Below, in pieces: positions 43,092 to 51,808 of a stretch of 64,000 nt of DNA. The notes beneath the pieces are model-generated. The model was not told the origin of the DNA. It saw only the letters and a program-made list of their open reading frames with translations, and made no database searches. Within the stretch, counting starts at the first letter, position 1, and the number at the start of each line of letters is the position of its first letter. This stretch comes from Nitrospira sp. (GTDB taxonomy: Bacteria; Nitrospirota; Nitrospiria; Nitrospirales; Nitrospiraceae), in contig SWDM01000013.1 of assembly GCA_005116835.1 (NCBI GenBank), forward strand, positions 159,809 through 223,808, written 5' to 3'. Position numbers and translations under genes: made by a program.

Positions 43092-44126
43092 TCATCTGAC
43101 ATTCGCGGACGGCGGAACCCCGGATACCAACATCTGGGCTGCTGCAGCGAAGACCTCCTGTACTGATAGCTGCTTCATGCAATTGAGCTCGCCCCGTTCA
43201 CAGGTCGGATGAAAGCAGGCTCGACAGTCGAGCCCTTTATACATCACCATCGCCCGGTTGCCGCGCGGTCCCCATTCAGCAGGGTTCGAGGGACCGAATA
43301 ATGCCACCATCGGTGTGCCCACTGCTGCAGCAATATGCATGGCTCCACTATCGTTTCCGACAAACAGCGCCGCACATTTTGCTATCGCAGCAAACTGCTT
43401 AAGCGTCGCCTGTCCAGCCATGCTAATCGGACGGCTTTTCGCTGCCTCATGAATTCGTTGTGCCAGCGCCTCTTCATCCCTGCTGCCACCGATAAGGATC
43501 TGACAGCCATAGTCACTCGCAAGCCGGTCGGCTAGCTCTGCAAACCGCTCCGGAGGCCAGGCTTTAAACCAATATCGTGCTCCAGGTTGCAATATCACTA
43601 TCGGCTGCGATCGCTGAATGGCGAGCTGATCCAGCAGTTGATCCGCACTGTTCATCTCTTCCGGCGTCAACCGAAGCTGAGGATCCTTTGAACCTGCTTG
43701 GATATTTACAGGCTTGAGAGCCTCCAGATCCCGGTCAATCCGATGCTGTACGCCTGGCACCGGCTGGACGACCTGCGTGTAGTATTTCCCGCGCCAACGA
43801 TGCTCGGCATTAAATCCAATTCGAACCGGCGCTCCGCTGATCCAGCTCAGAAACGCAGATCGGTCTCCATCGGTTAAATCGATCACCGTGTCGAATCGCC
43901 GACTCCGCAGCCCGGCAATAAGGCGCGATTGCGCTACCAACGATCCTTTGTCGAGGACCACGATTTCGTCCACGTCAGGATTTCCTGATAACACGTCTTC
44001 CGTCCCTCGGTTCACCATCATCGTGACTCGGACATCCGACCATGCCGCTTTGATGGCTCGAAGGGTCGGCGTCGCCAATAAGACATCGCCGATGTAGCGG
44101 AGTTTGATGATTAGAATGTTCTTCAC
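43092..44126 (-). CDS. GT9 heptosyltransferase (WaaQ/heptosyltransferase III-like)
   Basis: Adds a heptose from ADP-heptose to the inner core at the cytoplasmic face. ILIIKLRYIGDVLLATPTLR is the GT9 N-terminal motif; VILQPGARYWFKAWPPERFA is the donor-domain lysine/arginine region, and LFVGNDSGAMHIAAAVGTP with ALFGPSNPAEWGP the family signature. The RYIGDVLLATP variant resembles WaaQ. The Cys pattern CRACFHPTCERGELNCM near the C-terminus is common in GT9. It lies downstream of the 44135-44222 repeat. Confidence 0.9.
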   Translation of the reverse strand: MKNILIIKLRYIGDVLLATPTLRAIKAAWSDVRVTMMVNRGTEDVLSGNPDVDEIVVLDKGSLVAQSRLIAGLRSRRFDTVIDLTDGDRSAFLSWISGAPVRIGFNAEHRWRGKYYTQVVQPVPGVQHRIDRDLEALKPVNIQAGSKDPQLRLTPEEMNSADQLLDQLAIQRSQPIVILQPGARYWFKAWPPERFAELADRLASDYGCQILIGGSRDEEALAQRIHEAAKSRPISMAGQATLKQFAAIAKCAALFVGNDSGAMHIAAAVGTPMVALFGPSNPAEWGPRGNRAMVMYKGLDCRACFHPTCERGELNCMKQLSVQEVFAAAAQMLVSGVPPSANVR

Positions 44127-44134
44127 GCGTTACA

Positions 44135-44222
44135 TGCTGACAAGAGTCAAGCTGACAAGTCGTTCGTCACCTTTGACAGAACGTCTCATCATGTCAGCTT
44201 GTCCGCTTGCTTACCTGTCAGC
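44135..44222. repeat. CTGACAA heptamer hairpin with the GT4 stop in its arm
   Basis: Left arm GCTGACAAGAGTCAAGCTGA (44136-44155), right arm with TGTCAGCTTGTCCGCTTGC and ending CCTGTCAGC. The TGA of the GT4 gene (44218-44220) is part of the right arm. The same unit is present in frame in the waaF-gmhB linker. Confidence 0.75.
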
Positions 44223-45327
44223 CCCCTCCACACACTTCCCGATACAGTGCGACCGTTTTAACCGCGGCCTGCTCCCAGGAGAACTGCTTGGCGCGAGCGA
44301 ATCCTTTGACCTTCAAGGCGGCTCGAAGCGGCTCATCCTCAAGCGCACGGACCATGGCCTCTCCGAGCGCCCGAGCGTCTTGCGGATCTGCCAGCACCGC
44401 CGCATCGCCGGCCACTTCCGCCAACGCGGTCGAGTTGGAGGTGAGCACCGGCGCCCCACAGGCCATCGCTTCCAACACCGGCATCCCAAACCCTTCGTAC
44501 AATGAAGGGAAAACGAACAGATCGGTGGAGGAATACAACAACTGCAGATCGTTCGTGGACAACCGTCCCGGGCAGATCACCTTTTCCGATAAGCTGCGCA
44601 TTCGAGCTGTTTTCTCATAATCTCCGAACGGATGGATCGGCGAACCGACAAGCACCAACATCCTTGCCCCCAATTTTTTCCGCACCTTCTCCGCTGCTTC
44701 AAGAAACGTCTGGTGATTCTTGCGCGGGTCTGCCCCTCCAATAAATAACACATAGCGCTCGGCCTTCAGACCGATCCGTTTCCGCAACTCCGCCATCCCC
44801 TGCTCATCTCGGCGTGGCACGAAATCCTCCGACACTCCATTGGGAATGACCACGATGTGCTCGCGTTTCAAGCCATAGAGTTCCACCAGTTCTTTCGCCG
44901 AAAACTCAGACACCGTGACGGCCTTTCTGGCTCGTAGCGCAGTCTGTCTCGTCTTGAACGACGAGGGCCATTGTCCCAACATTTTCTTCGAGTATTCGGG
45001 ATGGCGATCCAACCAAAGATCGTGAATGGTCACGAGCCCGCCATAGCGCCCGACGGTTTGCATTTTGAAGTTGGTTCCATGGTACAGATCCAACTGATCG
45101 GACGAGCCCCGCTTCCCCATTCCCCATCGGCTCGAGTTTACCCACTGGAGCTGCTCAGCTCCAGGCCACGCTTTCACAGAGTCAGGCTTCTCAGCGCCCG
45201 GTTTCGCATAGGCCACAAAGTCGATTCCTTCTTGCTGTGCCAGCATCGTACGGAGCAGATGGTAGCTGTGCCACCCCACCCCTCCCATATCACCCACCAT
45301 CGGATTGGCATCAAAACCGATTCTCAT
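44218..45327 (-). CDS. GT4 glycosyltransferase
   Basis: GT-B enzyme for core or O-chain assembly, 369 residues from the ATG at 45327. MRIGFDANPMVGDMGGVGWH opens the acceptor domain; the donor domain has YVLFIGGADPRKNHQTFLEA and YEGFGMPVLEAMACGAPVLT with its E-x7-E. An ATG eight codons upstream (45351) lies in a 9-mer repeat and would add MNQTNQKR; it has no ribosome-binding site. Its stop is inside another repeat. Donor and linkage not identifiable. Confidence 0.9.
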   Translation of the reverse strand: MRIGFDANPMVGDMGGVGWHSYHLLRTMLAQQEGIDFVAYAKPGAEKPDSVKAWPGAEQLQWVNSSRWGMGKRGSSDQLDLYHGTNFKMQTVGRYGGLVTIHDLWLDRHPEYSKKMLGQWPSSFKTRQTALRARKAVTVSEFSAKELVELYGLKREHIVVIPNGVSEDFVPRRDEQGMAELRKRIGLKAERYVLFIGGADPRKNHQTFLEAAEKVRKKLGARMLVLVGSPIHPFGDYEKTARMRSLSEKVICPGRLSTNDLQLLYSSTDLFVFPSLYEGFGMPVLEAMACGAPVLTSNSTALAEVAGDAAVLADPQDARALGEAMVRALEDEPLRAALKVKGFARAKQFSWEQAAVKTVALYREVCGGG

Positions 45328-45332
45328 CCTCT

Positions 45333-45468
45333 TCTGGTTTGTCTGGTTCATTTGGTTTATCTGGTTTGTCTGGTTTATCTCGTTTATCTGGACTGTTTAG
45401 TTTATCTGCTTATCTTGTTATCCGGTTAAACCAAACAAACCAAATAGACCAGACCAACCAAACAAACG
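45333..45468. repeat. Long 9-mer hairpin between two GT4 genes
   Basis: About ten TYTGGTTYR units (TCTGGTTTG, TCTGGTTCA, TTTGGTTTA, TCTGGTTTG and so on) up to about 45419, then the inverted arm AACCAAACAAACCAAATAG and on to AACCAAACAAAC. Nearly all differences between units are C/T or A/G transitions at fixed positions. It ends 4 bases before the stop of the next GT4 gene. Largest element in the window. Confidence 0.85.
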
Positions 45469-45472
45469 ATCT

Positions 45473-46594
45473 TCATCTTGCCAGCACCTCACCATAGAGC
45501 TGTTCCATCTGCATGACGGACGCATCGAGACTAAATCTTTCTTGTGCACGCATCTTTCCACGGAGACCCATCTGCTCTCGCCGAATGGGGTCTTCCAAGA
45601 GGGACACCACGGTTGCGGCCAATGACTCGACATCTCCTGGAGGGACAAGCAAACCAGTCTCTCCCTGCGCGACGACTTCGGGAAGTCCCCCTGTCGTGGT
45701 CGCCACCACGGCCTTCCCCATGGCCATCGCCTCGACCACCGCGATCCCAAATCCCTCCATGAGTGCCGGGTGCACATACAGATCGAGAGCAGCCAGGAAC
45801 GGCTGAACCGGATCCTGAAAACCGACGATATGCACGCGATCGGCAATTTTCAGCTCATCCGCGAGCCGCTTCAATTGATCGGCATAGTCGTGATCGTCAC
45901 TGCCCACGATCACATAATGCACCAGGGGTACTGCACGGAGGATGGCAGGAAGGGCCCGAAGCATGACCTCATAGCCTTTTCGTGGAAATAGATTGGCGAC
46001 AGTGCCTAATAAGACGCCCCCTTTCGGGAGCCCGATCATCCGACGAATTGCCAGGTCGTCGAGAGAGAGCTGTTTCTTGGTAAGATCGATACCGCTGTAG
46101 AGAGTCCTGACCTTGCTCGCCGACACCCCGCCGGCAATCAGCGACTGTTCAATCTGCCGAGAGATCGCAATGACAGTCTCTGCCAGATCAAGCTCATAGC
46201 GTCCCACCTTCGTCGGCTCGATTTCCTGTCTCACATGGGCCACGACCGGCACAGACTTAGCAACACAACCCGCGACCGCCCTCACTGTATGGGGCATCCA
46301 CCAGATATCGTTCACATGAATCATGGCTGGATCGATTTGACCCACGAGAGCGCTCAGACGGCGGACCGCCGATCCGCGCTGCAATAAGGAACGGACCTTT
46401 CTCCATGGAGGTAGGTTGAGCGCATGAGTGGTGATCGAGATCGCGTGGAGTTGCTCCCGGAACGGGCCCGTTCCAGGACAGACGACATGCAGCTCCCACT
46501 TGCGCCGATCGAGGGTCTTCAACAGTGCGATCAGATCACGTTCTGCCCCACCGATGGCTTCAATCCCATGCACATACAGAATTCTCGTGCCCAC
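45473..46594 (-). CDS. GT4 glycosyltransferase
   Basis: 373-residue GT-B enzyme. The GTG at 46594 overlaps the TAG of the upstream GT2 gene by one base and starts at the first strand, GTRILYVHGIEAIGGAERDL. The donor domain shows LLGTVANLFPRKGYEVMLRA, VHIVGFQDPVQPFLAA and ALMEGFGIAVVEAMAMGKAV with the E-x7-E motif. In-frame codons up to 46639 lie in the upstream gene. It should add a core sugar; donor unknown. Confidence 0.9.
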   Translation of the reverse strand: MGTRILYVHGIEAIGGAERDLIALLKTLDRRKWELHVVCPGTGPFREQLHAISITTHALNLPPWRKVRSLLQRGSAVRRLSALVGQIDPAMIHVNDIWWMPHTVRAVAGCVAKSVPVVAHVRQEIEPTKVGRYELDLAETVIAISRQIEQSLIAGGVSASKVRTLYSGIDLTKKQLSLDDLAIRRMIGLPKGGVLLGTVANLFPRKGYEVMLRALPAILRAVPLVHYVIVGSDDHDYADQLKRLADELKIADRVHIVGFQDPVQPFLAALDLYVHPALMEGFGIAVVEAMAMGKAVVATTTGGLPEVVAQGETGLLVPPGDVESLAATVVSLLEDPIRREQMGLRGKMRAQERFSLDASVMQMEQLYGEVLAR

Positions 46595-47388
46595 TACTTG
46601 GCGTCCTGGTGAGAGGCGTCCTGCCTGGTTGCATTCCACAGCTTGGCATACTTCACAAAGGTGTACATGCTGGCAAAGACACAGACGATAAGTCCCCTCA
46701 CTCCATCGCGATACCCCTGCTTCAATACATATGTTTTGGCCAAGATCACCAGAGGACGGAAAACCAAGTCAATCCAGCCAACCGTCCGAACTCTTTTGGC
46801 CTTCTCCTGTGCCGCCAGCGTGGTATAGAGTCCAAACTTCTTGAAGTGATCCCGAATGCGCCGCTCCGTGTAATGATCGAGATGCCCGACCAATGTACCG
46901 ATTTCGCCATTGACGATGAGGTTTTCATGCACCGCGACATCGTTATACTGAGCGACCCCTCGCCGAAACAGACGCACCTGATAATCAGGATAGACACCGC
47001 CCCCGCTCACCCAAGCCCCATAAAAGAAGTTTCGTCTGGGAATCCGATAGGCCACGGGAGCGCCTGTTGCCCATCCATCGAGACAGGTCTTGATTTCCCC
47101 GCGCAGTTCCTCAGTCACCCGTTCGTCTGCATCGAGGATCAGTATCCAGTCGGACGACGCCTGTGCCATCCCGAAATTCTTCTGCAAGCCGAAACCAGGC
47201 CAGGGACGTACAAATACCTTGGCCCGACATTCCCTAGCCAGGTCCACCGTCCGATCACAGCTCTCTGCATCCACCACGACCAGCTCATCAGCCCACCGGA
47301 TCGATTCCAGACAGTCACGGATATTTGCCTCTTCGTTCTTGGTGATGACCACACAGGCAAGTGAGGGTTTGCTGGCAACAATGGTCAT
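46594..47388 (-). CDS. GT2 glycosyltransferase (WaaE/KdtX-like)
   Basis: 264-residue GT-A enzyme like the core beta-glucosyltransferases WaaE/LgtF. SLACVVITKNEEANIRDCLE starts the fold, VVVDAESCDRTVD is the diphosphate loop and WILILDADERVTEEL has the DxD. IPRRNFFYGAWVSGGGVYPD is the lineage motif. I set the ATG at 47388, which overlaps the upstream GT2 stop by 4 nt; the frame is open to 47490. A paralogue lies at 48766-49518, with the same motif order. It should extend the inner core. Confidence 0.9.
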   Translation of the reverse strand: MTIVASKPSLACVVITKNEEANIRDCLESIRWADELVVVDAESCDRTVDLARECRAKVFVRPWPGFGLQKNFGMAQASSDWILILDADERVTEELRGEIKTCLDGWATGAPVAYRIPRRNFFYGAWVSGGGVYPDYQVRLFRRGVAQYNDVAVHENLIVNGEIGTLVGHLDHYTERRIRDHFKKFGLYTTLAAQEKAKRVRTVGWIDLVFRPLVILAKTYVLKQGYRDGVRGLIVCVFASMYTFVKYAKLWNATRQDASHQDAK

Positions 47389-48407
47389 GACGGAGAGACT
47401 CCTGTACTTGGATGGATCGTCCCTAGAGTCTGGATTTGCCGGCGATGCAGTTCGACAATTCTTTCGGGGTTTACATAGCGCCAGCGCCATGCAAAGGCAC
47501 GGTTGACCTCTTGCCCAAGCTTCTTGAGAGGCTTGCCGACATGTCGGCGAAGGATCTGCTGAAGCGAACGCTCATCCGAAGCGGATCGAAAATAATTGGG
47601 CTTGCACCAGAGCGCTTCTTGTTGTTCCATCGACCATTTCTCAGGAATAGAGAGTCGTGGATGGGTGCAGGCAAACGGCTCCCGCTTGCTCTTGATCGTC
47701 GCCCGAATGAAATGATGCACAAACGACGCCCCCACCACCATGCATCGTCGCATATCACCCACCATCTCTTCCCGCTGACGCAATGTATAGTACAGATCCC
47801 AGTCGGCGGACTGAATCCGTTCGTCCAAACCGCCCAGGGCATCGTAAGTCGATCTCCTGATCATGACGCAGGACCCGACGATCCCCTCGAACATCGTTCC
47901 GGTAAACGCACGGTGCGCCTCCTCACAATAGAGTTCCCAATTTCCATACATCGCCTGAATCATTGATCGCAGCTGGTCGATGCCTTTCCCGCTGGAGAGT
48001 CGCCCTTGCCCGATCGCTGCCCATCGTCCCTGCATCCAATCGGTCAAGGGGGCGGTCGGCATCATCTCCAACCCCAGTGGAGTGGCGGCGTCGAGGCGAT
48101 GTCGCTCCATCGCCTCAATCAAGAATCCATTCCAGTTCGGCGCGACATACAAGTCGTTGTTGATGTGGCACAGAAATTCTCCGCTCGCCAAGTTGGAGCC
48201 GAGGTTCATCGATTCCGGATAGCAGAGATTTCGCTCGTTTCGAATTACTCGGCACCCGTTCGCCAGAAAGAACTCCGCCGACCCGTCTGTCGAATGATTG
48301 TCAATCACGATCACTTCATATGGGCCAGTCGTATAGCGGCGGATCCCTTCGAGGAAGAGCTGGTTGTGCCCCAACTGATTGTGGACCGCAACAATGACAC
48401 TCAACAT
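47385..48407 (-). CDS. GT2 glycosyltransferase
   Basis: 340-residue GT-A protein. MLSVIVAVHNQLGHNQLFLE opens the domain, VIVIDNHSTDGSAEFF binds the nucleotide, and FLCHINNDLYVAPNW takes the DxD-like position (NND). GGLDERIQSADWDLYYTLR is the typical C-lobe motif of rhamnosyl- and galactofuranosyl-type enzymes. A basic C-terminal third of about 100 residues is unusual in length. It overlaps the next GT2 gene by 4 nt. Donor unknown. Confidence 0.88.
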   Translation of the reverse strand: MLSVIVAVHNQLGHNQLFLEGIRRYTTGPYEVIVIDNHSTDGSAEFFLANGCRVIRNERNLCYPESMNLGSNLASGEFLCHINNDLYVAPNWNGFLIEAMERHRLDAATPLGLEMMPTAPLTDWMQGRWAAIGQGRLSSGKGIDQLRSMIQAMYGNWELYCEEAHRAFTGTMFEGIVGSCVMIRRSTYDALGGLDERIQSADWDLYYTLRQREEMVGDMRRCMVVGASFVHHFIRATIKSKREPFACTHPRLSIPEKWSMEQQEALWCKPNYFRSASDERSLQQILRRHVGKPLKKLGQEVNRAFAWRWRYVNPERIVELHRRQIQTLGTIHPSTGVSPS

Positions 48408-48434
48408 GCTGTGTCTCTCGCCCGGCCTCTCATG

Positions 48435-48667
48435 TCATCCACGAAGCTCCCAACGAAAGATTTCCTGATCAAACAGGACGCGCAGCGAGCGATTGCGGCA
48501 GGCTGCCCAGCGTTGAGAGGACTGGAAACAATCCGCCATCACCGGCTGGTGCGATCCACCGAACTCCTTCAACATGGCATAGACTGCACACTGAAAGGTA
48601 TCGACTCCTTGCTCGGATAGTCGCACTTCACCACGTTCCGCACAAATGTAAATCCGCTGACTTTCAT
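48435..48667 (-). pseudogene. GT2 glycosyltransferase relic
   Basis: From the ATG at 48667, MKVSGFTFVRNVVKCDYPS matches the start of a WaaE-related GT2 branch (MKxSGFTFVRN-x-x-K-x-DYP). Homology stops after about 24 residues and the frame closes. An overlapping frame (48435-48626) then runs on, ending in FDQEIFRWELRG, possibly the old C-terminus. The catalytic centre is missing, so an internal deletion is likely. The relic and the hairpin at 48676-48763 fill the 358-base gap here. Confidence 0.5.
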
Positions 48668-48675
48668 AGCTGCCA

Positions 48676-48763
48676 ACTGGTTTGTTTAGTTTGTTTGGTT
48701 TGTTTCGTTAGAGCCCGGAGTAACCAAATACACCAAACAAACAAAATGAACCAAATAAACAGG
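48676..48763. repeat. 9-mer hairpin next to a GT2 stop
   Basis: Left arm CTGGTTTGTTTAGTTTG and more (48677-48709), loop about GAGCCCGGAG, right arm AACCAAATACACCAAAC and on to AACAGG (48722-48763). The stop of the GT2 gene (48766-48768) is 2 bases beyond. Confidence 0.82.
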
Positions 48764-48765
48764 AT

Positions 48766-49518
48766 TCATGGTTTCGAGAGTTCCCAGAATTTCGCATATT
48801 TCATGAAGGTGTAATAGCCATAGAGTCCGGAAAGAATCAAGCCAGGCATGCCATCGAGGAAACCGGCTCGCTGCACATACATCTTGAAAAATGCCCCAAG
48901 TGGATGGGTGACGAGTTGATGGGATGAGAATTGCCGGCCCTGCTCCACCATGCGACGGGCCATCAGGTCCGAGTAGCGATCCTGTTTCGCTACGTAGTGA
49001 TCGATGTCCCGAAATGGATATTGCAGCGCAGGACTCTTGAGAAACCCGACCGACCCATCACAATCGAAGCTCTCATGAACCAGCTCTTGGCGATACCGAA
49101 ACCGTCCCTTTCGAAACAACTGCGGTTGCCGATAATCGGGATACCAGCCGCAGTGCTTAATCCACTTACCTAAAAAATAGTTCTTTCTTGGAACAAAGTA
49201 GGCATCATCCGTCGGCTCACGGTCGAGCAGCAGTCGTATCTCTTCCCGCAACTCAGGCGTCATCCGCTCATCGCTATCAAGACTGAACACCCACTCATGG
49301 GTCGTGAACTCGACGGCCTGATTACGCAGATCGCCGAACCCTTTGAAGTCGACTTGATAGACCTTCTCCGTGAACTCGCGGCTGATTGCCTCCGTCCGAT
49401 CTGTACTATGGGAATCGACCACGATCAACTCATCGCCCCAGCCTGCCACAGACTCGAGGCAAGCTCGCATATTGGGCTCGTCATTATAGGCGATGACGTA
49501 CACCGATAATTTAGACAT
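48766..49518 (-). CDS. GT2 glycosyltransferase (WaaE/KdtX-like)
   Basis: 250-residue paralogue of the gene at 46594-47388. LSVYVIAYNDEPNMRACLES starts the fold, VVDSHSTDRTEAISREF is the diphosphate loop, WVFSLDSDERMTPEL has the DxD, and VPRKNYFLGKWIKHCGWYPD the lineage motif. WaaE-type enzymes place a glucose on the first core heptose; this is the likely role here, next to two heptosyltransferase genes. It is bounded on both sides by 9-mer hairpin repeats. Confidence 0.9.
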   Translation of the reverse strand: MSKLSVYVIAYNDEPNMRACLESVAGWGDELIVVDSHSTDRTEAISREFTEKVYQVDFKGFGDLRNQAVEFTTHEWVFSLDSDERMTPELREEIRLLLDREPTDDAYFVPRKNYFLGKWIKHCGWYPDYRQPQLFRKGRFRYRQELVHESFDCDGSVGFLKSPALQYPFRDIDHYVAKQDRYSDLMARRMVEQGRQFSSHQLVTHPLGAFFKMYVQRAGFLDGMPGLILSGLYGYYTFMKYAKFWELSKP

Positions 49519-49537
49519 GCACGACCTTCTGGTTTAT

Positions 49538-49611
49538 TTGGTTCATTTGGTTTGTTTGGTTTTTTGGTTGAGTACAAACGAACCAGATAAACGAAATAGA
49601 CCAAATAACGA
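49538..49611. repeat. 9-mer hairpin downstream of a GT9 gene
   Basis: Left arm CTGGTTTATTTGGTTCATTT onward (to about 49570), right arm AAACGAACCAGATAAACG onward (to 49608). It is 10 bases from the GT9 stop at 49622. The pattern TTTGGTTYR is shared with the elements at 40.9, 41.3, 41.4, 45.4, 48.7 and 56.8 kb. Confidence 0.82.
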
Positions 49612-49621
49612 TCCGCTTTCG

Positions 49622-50641
49622 TTAGACATGGAGCACTTTCAATGGGGAAGGATCTCCGGCCACCTGAACCACATGTTGCGCGACTGTCTCAACCGTCAGC
49701 CGGTCGAGGCAGTCCCAATAGGGGCAGGCCTCATAAATACATTTTTCGCACGTCGGCACGTCAGGGCGCAGTACGACTCCCCGCCCGAGTGGCTGCCACC
49801 GAGTCGGAAGATTGTTGCGCCGCGGATCGAACAGGCTGACATTCGGAACCGCGCAGGCTGCGGCAATATGGGCCGGGCCGGTGGCGCCGGACACTACCAC
49901 ATGACTCGCCGCAATCACAGCCATCAGCTCTCTCAATGATAACTGTCCCATGAGATTCAGAACTGAAGAGGGAAACGGCGCATCACGATTCATGTGCTGA
50001 TTGAACATGTCTGCTTCCGGTTGACTTCCAGTCAACACCACCCCCACGCCCTTCCTCGACAATTCATAGATGAGGGAATGATACTGTTCCACGCGCCAGC
50101 GCCGAGCCGCGAATCCGCCCGGATGGAGCACGGCCCTGGGTGTCGGCATACCGCGTAACCGCCCTTCTCCCTGTGCTCGTTCTTCATTCGTCAGCACGAG
50201 ACTCGGAGGTGAGACGATCCCAGGCTCCAATCCAAGCCCCGCCAACATGCCGACGTTGTATGCAGTTTCATGCTTGGAGAAATCTTTCCGATGCTCATAA
50301 ATTCGACGATTCGCCAGCACACTATACCAACGGTATCCTGTCGCTACTCGAATGGGAACCCGGGCGCGAAACGCGGCCCACATCAAATGTTTGAACGGCT
50401 TGAGAAATATCACCGCATCGACGGCCCGGCGAAACAGCGCTACCAGTTCGCGCGGAGACTCACGGCCTGAGACCGTCCAGACCTCATCGAGATCCGGATG
50501 GTGAGCTAAGAGCGGGGCCGCATACTCGCTGGAGAGAAAGGTGATCCGTGCCTCCGGCAGGAGACGGCGTAGGGCTGACGCGACCGGCAGACATAAGATT
50601 TCATCGCCGATCCCGTCAGGCCTGGCGAGGAGGACGTTCAT
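49622..50641 (-). CDS. GT9 glycosyltransferase (heptosyltransferase family)
   Basis: 339-residue GT-B enzyme of lipopolysaccharide core assembly. NVLLARPDGIGDEILCLPVA is the N-terminal GT9 motif; RAVLHPGGFAARRWRVEQYH and VVVSGATGPAHIAAACAVP the donor-domain motifs (GATGPAH replaces the more usual NDSGPMH). The C-terminus has CEKCIYEACPYWDCLDRLT. The ATG at 50641 overlaps the waaC-like stop by 4 nt; the frame is open to 50716. Whether heptose or another sugar is transferred is uncertain because of the altered NDSG motif. Confidence 0.88.
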   Translation of the reverse strand: MNVLLARPDGIGDEILCLPVASALRRLLPEARITFLSSEYAAPLLAHHPDLDEVWTVSGRESPRELVALFRRAVDAVIFLKPFKHLMWAAFRARVPIRVATGYRWYSVLANRRIYEHRKDFSKHETAYNVGMLAGLGLEPGIVSPPSLVLTNEERAQGEGRLRGMPTPRAVLHPGGFAARRWRVEQYHSLIYELSRKGVGVVLTGSQPEADMFNQHMNRDAPFPSSVLNLMGQLSLRELMAVIAASHVVVSGATGPAHIAAACAVPNVSLFDPRRNNLPTRWQPLGRGVVLRPDVPTCEKCIYEACPYWDCLDRLTVETVAQHVVQVAGDPSPLKVLHV

Positions 50642-51675
50642 TGGGGAACCATCCGAAGCGACCTCTGCGCTCGAACCGCCTGCATCACCCGTTCGGGCGA
50701 CACAGTTTGCAGACATTCTAACGGCTGAGCATTATGGCAGGTCCGGCTGAGACATGGCCGACAAGGTACTTTTCCAGTCAAGACATCGTAGGGGCCTGCT
50801 CCGTAGGGGCCGGTCAGAACCACGCTCGTCGGCCCAAACAAGGCCACCAGCGGTGTGCCGACCGCCGCCGCAATATGCATCGGGCCAGAATCGTTAGTGA
50901 TCAGCAACGATGCCCTGCTGAGGAGTGCCGGCAACAACCCCACCGCCGTAGCTCCGGCCAAATCGATCGTAGAAGTTTTCATCAGCTTGCTCACTGCGGC
51001 CACATCTGCTCGCTCGTCAGGACCACCGATCATTACCACCGCGCCATATCCTTCTTGCTGCAGCCGATCTCCAACTTCGGCAAAGGATCCAGCAGGCCAC
51101 CGCTTCGTCGGCCACCGGGCAGAGACATTCATCGCAACCCAGCTCGTTCCTGGCGTCACACCCGATCGGCTCAACAAACGATCGACCTCCTCATAATCGC
51201 TTTGCGGAATGCGGAAACGAAACTCCGGTACGCCGGACCCTACCGCCCCTACGGCCTTGGCCACAAGCAGGTAGCGATCGACCGCGTGCATCTCCAATTG
51301 TGGGACCGGCACGGCCTTTGAGTAGAACCAGGGGCTCCCCTCTCGCCCATTGGCAAACCCCACAAACAGCGGAGCCCCTGTGAACCACCCGATCGCGGCG
51401 CTCCGAAAGAGACCTTGAAGATCCACAACGAGATCGAATCGCTCTGCCCTAAGAGGGGAGACCTGGGACAACCACCCCGTGAGCGTCGTCTCTACAGGCC
51501 AGACCCTGTCTATCCCCTCGATGCGCTCAACAAGACCAGCCCATTGACGTTTGACCAACCAGGTCAATCGAGCATTGGGATAGGCGCGACGGATTGCCGC
51601 ACAAGTCGGCATCGCATGAACGATATCGCCCAGTGAACTCGGTTTGATCAATAGGATATGGCGATAGTCCGGCAT
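50638..51675 (-). CDS. waaC: Lipopolysaccharide heptosyltransferase I-like (GT9)
   Basis: Most WaaC-like of the GT9 genes: expected to add the first heptose to Kdo. ILLIKPSSLGDIVHAMPTCA is the classic N-terminus, with the Asp of GDIVH as catalytic base; WVAMNVSARWPTKRWPAGSF and LLITNDSGPMHIAAAVGTP are donor-site motifs, and VALFGPTSVVLTGPYG follows. I chose the ATG at 51675 (MPDYRHILL), giving 345 residues; the frame is open to 51723. It is coupled to the next GT9 gene by a 4-nt overlap. Confidence 0.87.
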   Translation of the reverse strand: MPDYRHILLIKPSSLGDIVHAMPTCAAIRRAYPNARLTWLVKRQWAGLVERIEGIDRVWPVETTLTGWLSQVSPLRAERFDLVVDLQGLFRSAAIGWFTGAPLFVGFANGREGSPWFYSKAVPVPQLEMHAVDRYLLVAKAVGAVGSGVPEFRFRIPQSDYEEVDRLLSRSGVTPGTSWVAMNVSARWPTKRWPAGSFAEVGDRLQQEGYGAVVMIGGPDERADVAAVSKLMKTSTIDLAGATAVGLLPALLSRASLLITNDSGPMHIAAAVGTPLVALFGPTSVVLTGPYGAGPYDVLTGKVPCRPCLSRTCHNAQPLECLQTVSPERVMQAVRAQRSLRMVPQ

Positions 51676-51808
51676 AAGAATTAGGGGTTTAGGCTGAAGT
51701 TTATATATTGTCTCGCAAAGCACGAATCAAGCCATTTAAAACCTTCGATGACACAGAATCTTCTGACTAAAGCCAGCGCAATCTTTGCGCCAATTATTTC
51801 TGCTTCTT

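Noticed and set aside
45333..45468. CRISPR array
   Set aside because: Units are 9 bases without spacers, and the second half is the inverted complement; it is a tandem/inverted repeat.
46525..47364. Plus-strand frame of 279 codons
   Set aside because: Antisense shadow of the GT2 gene at 46594-47388; no recognisable domain.
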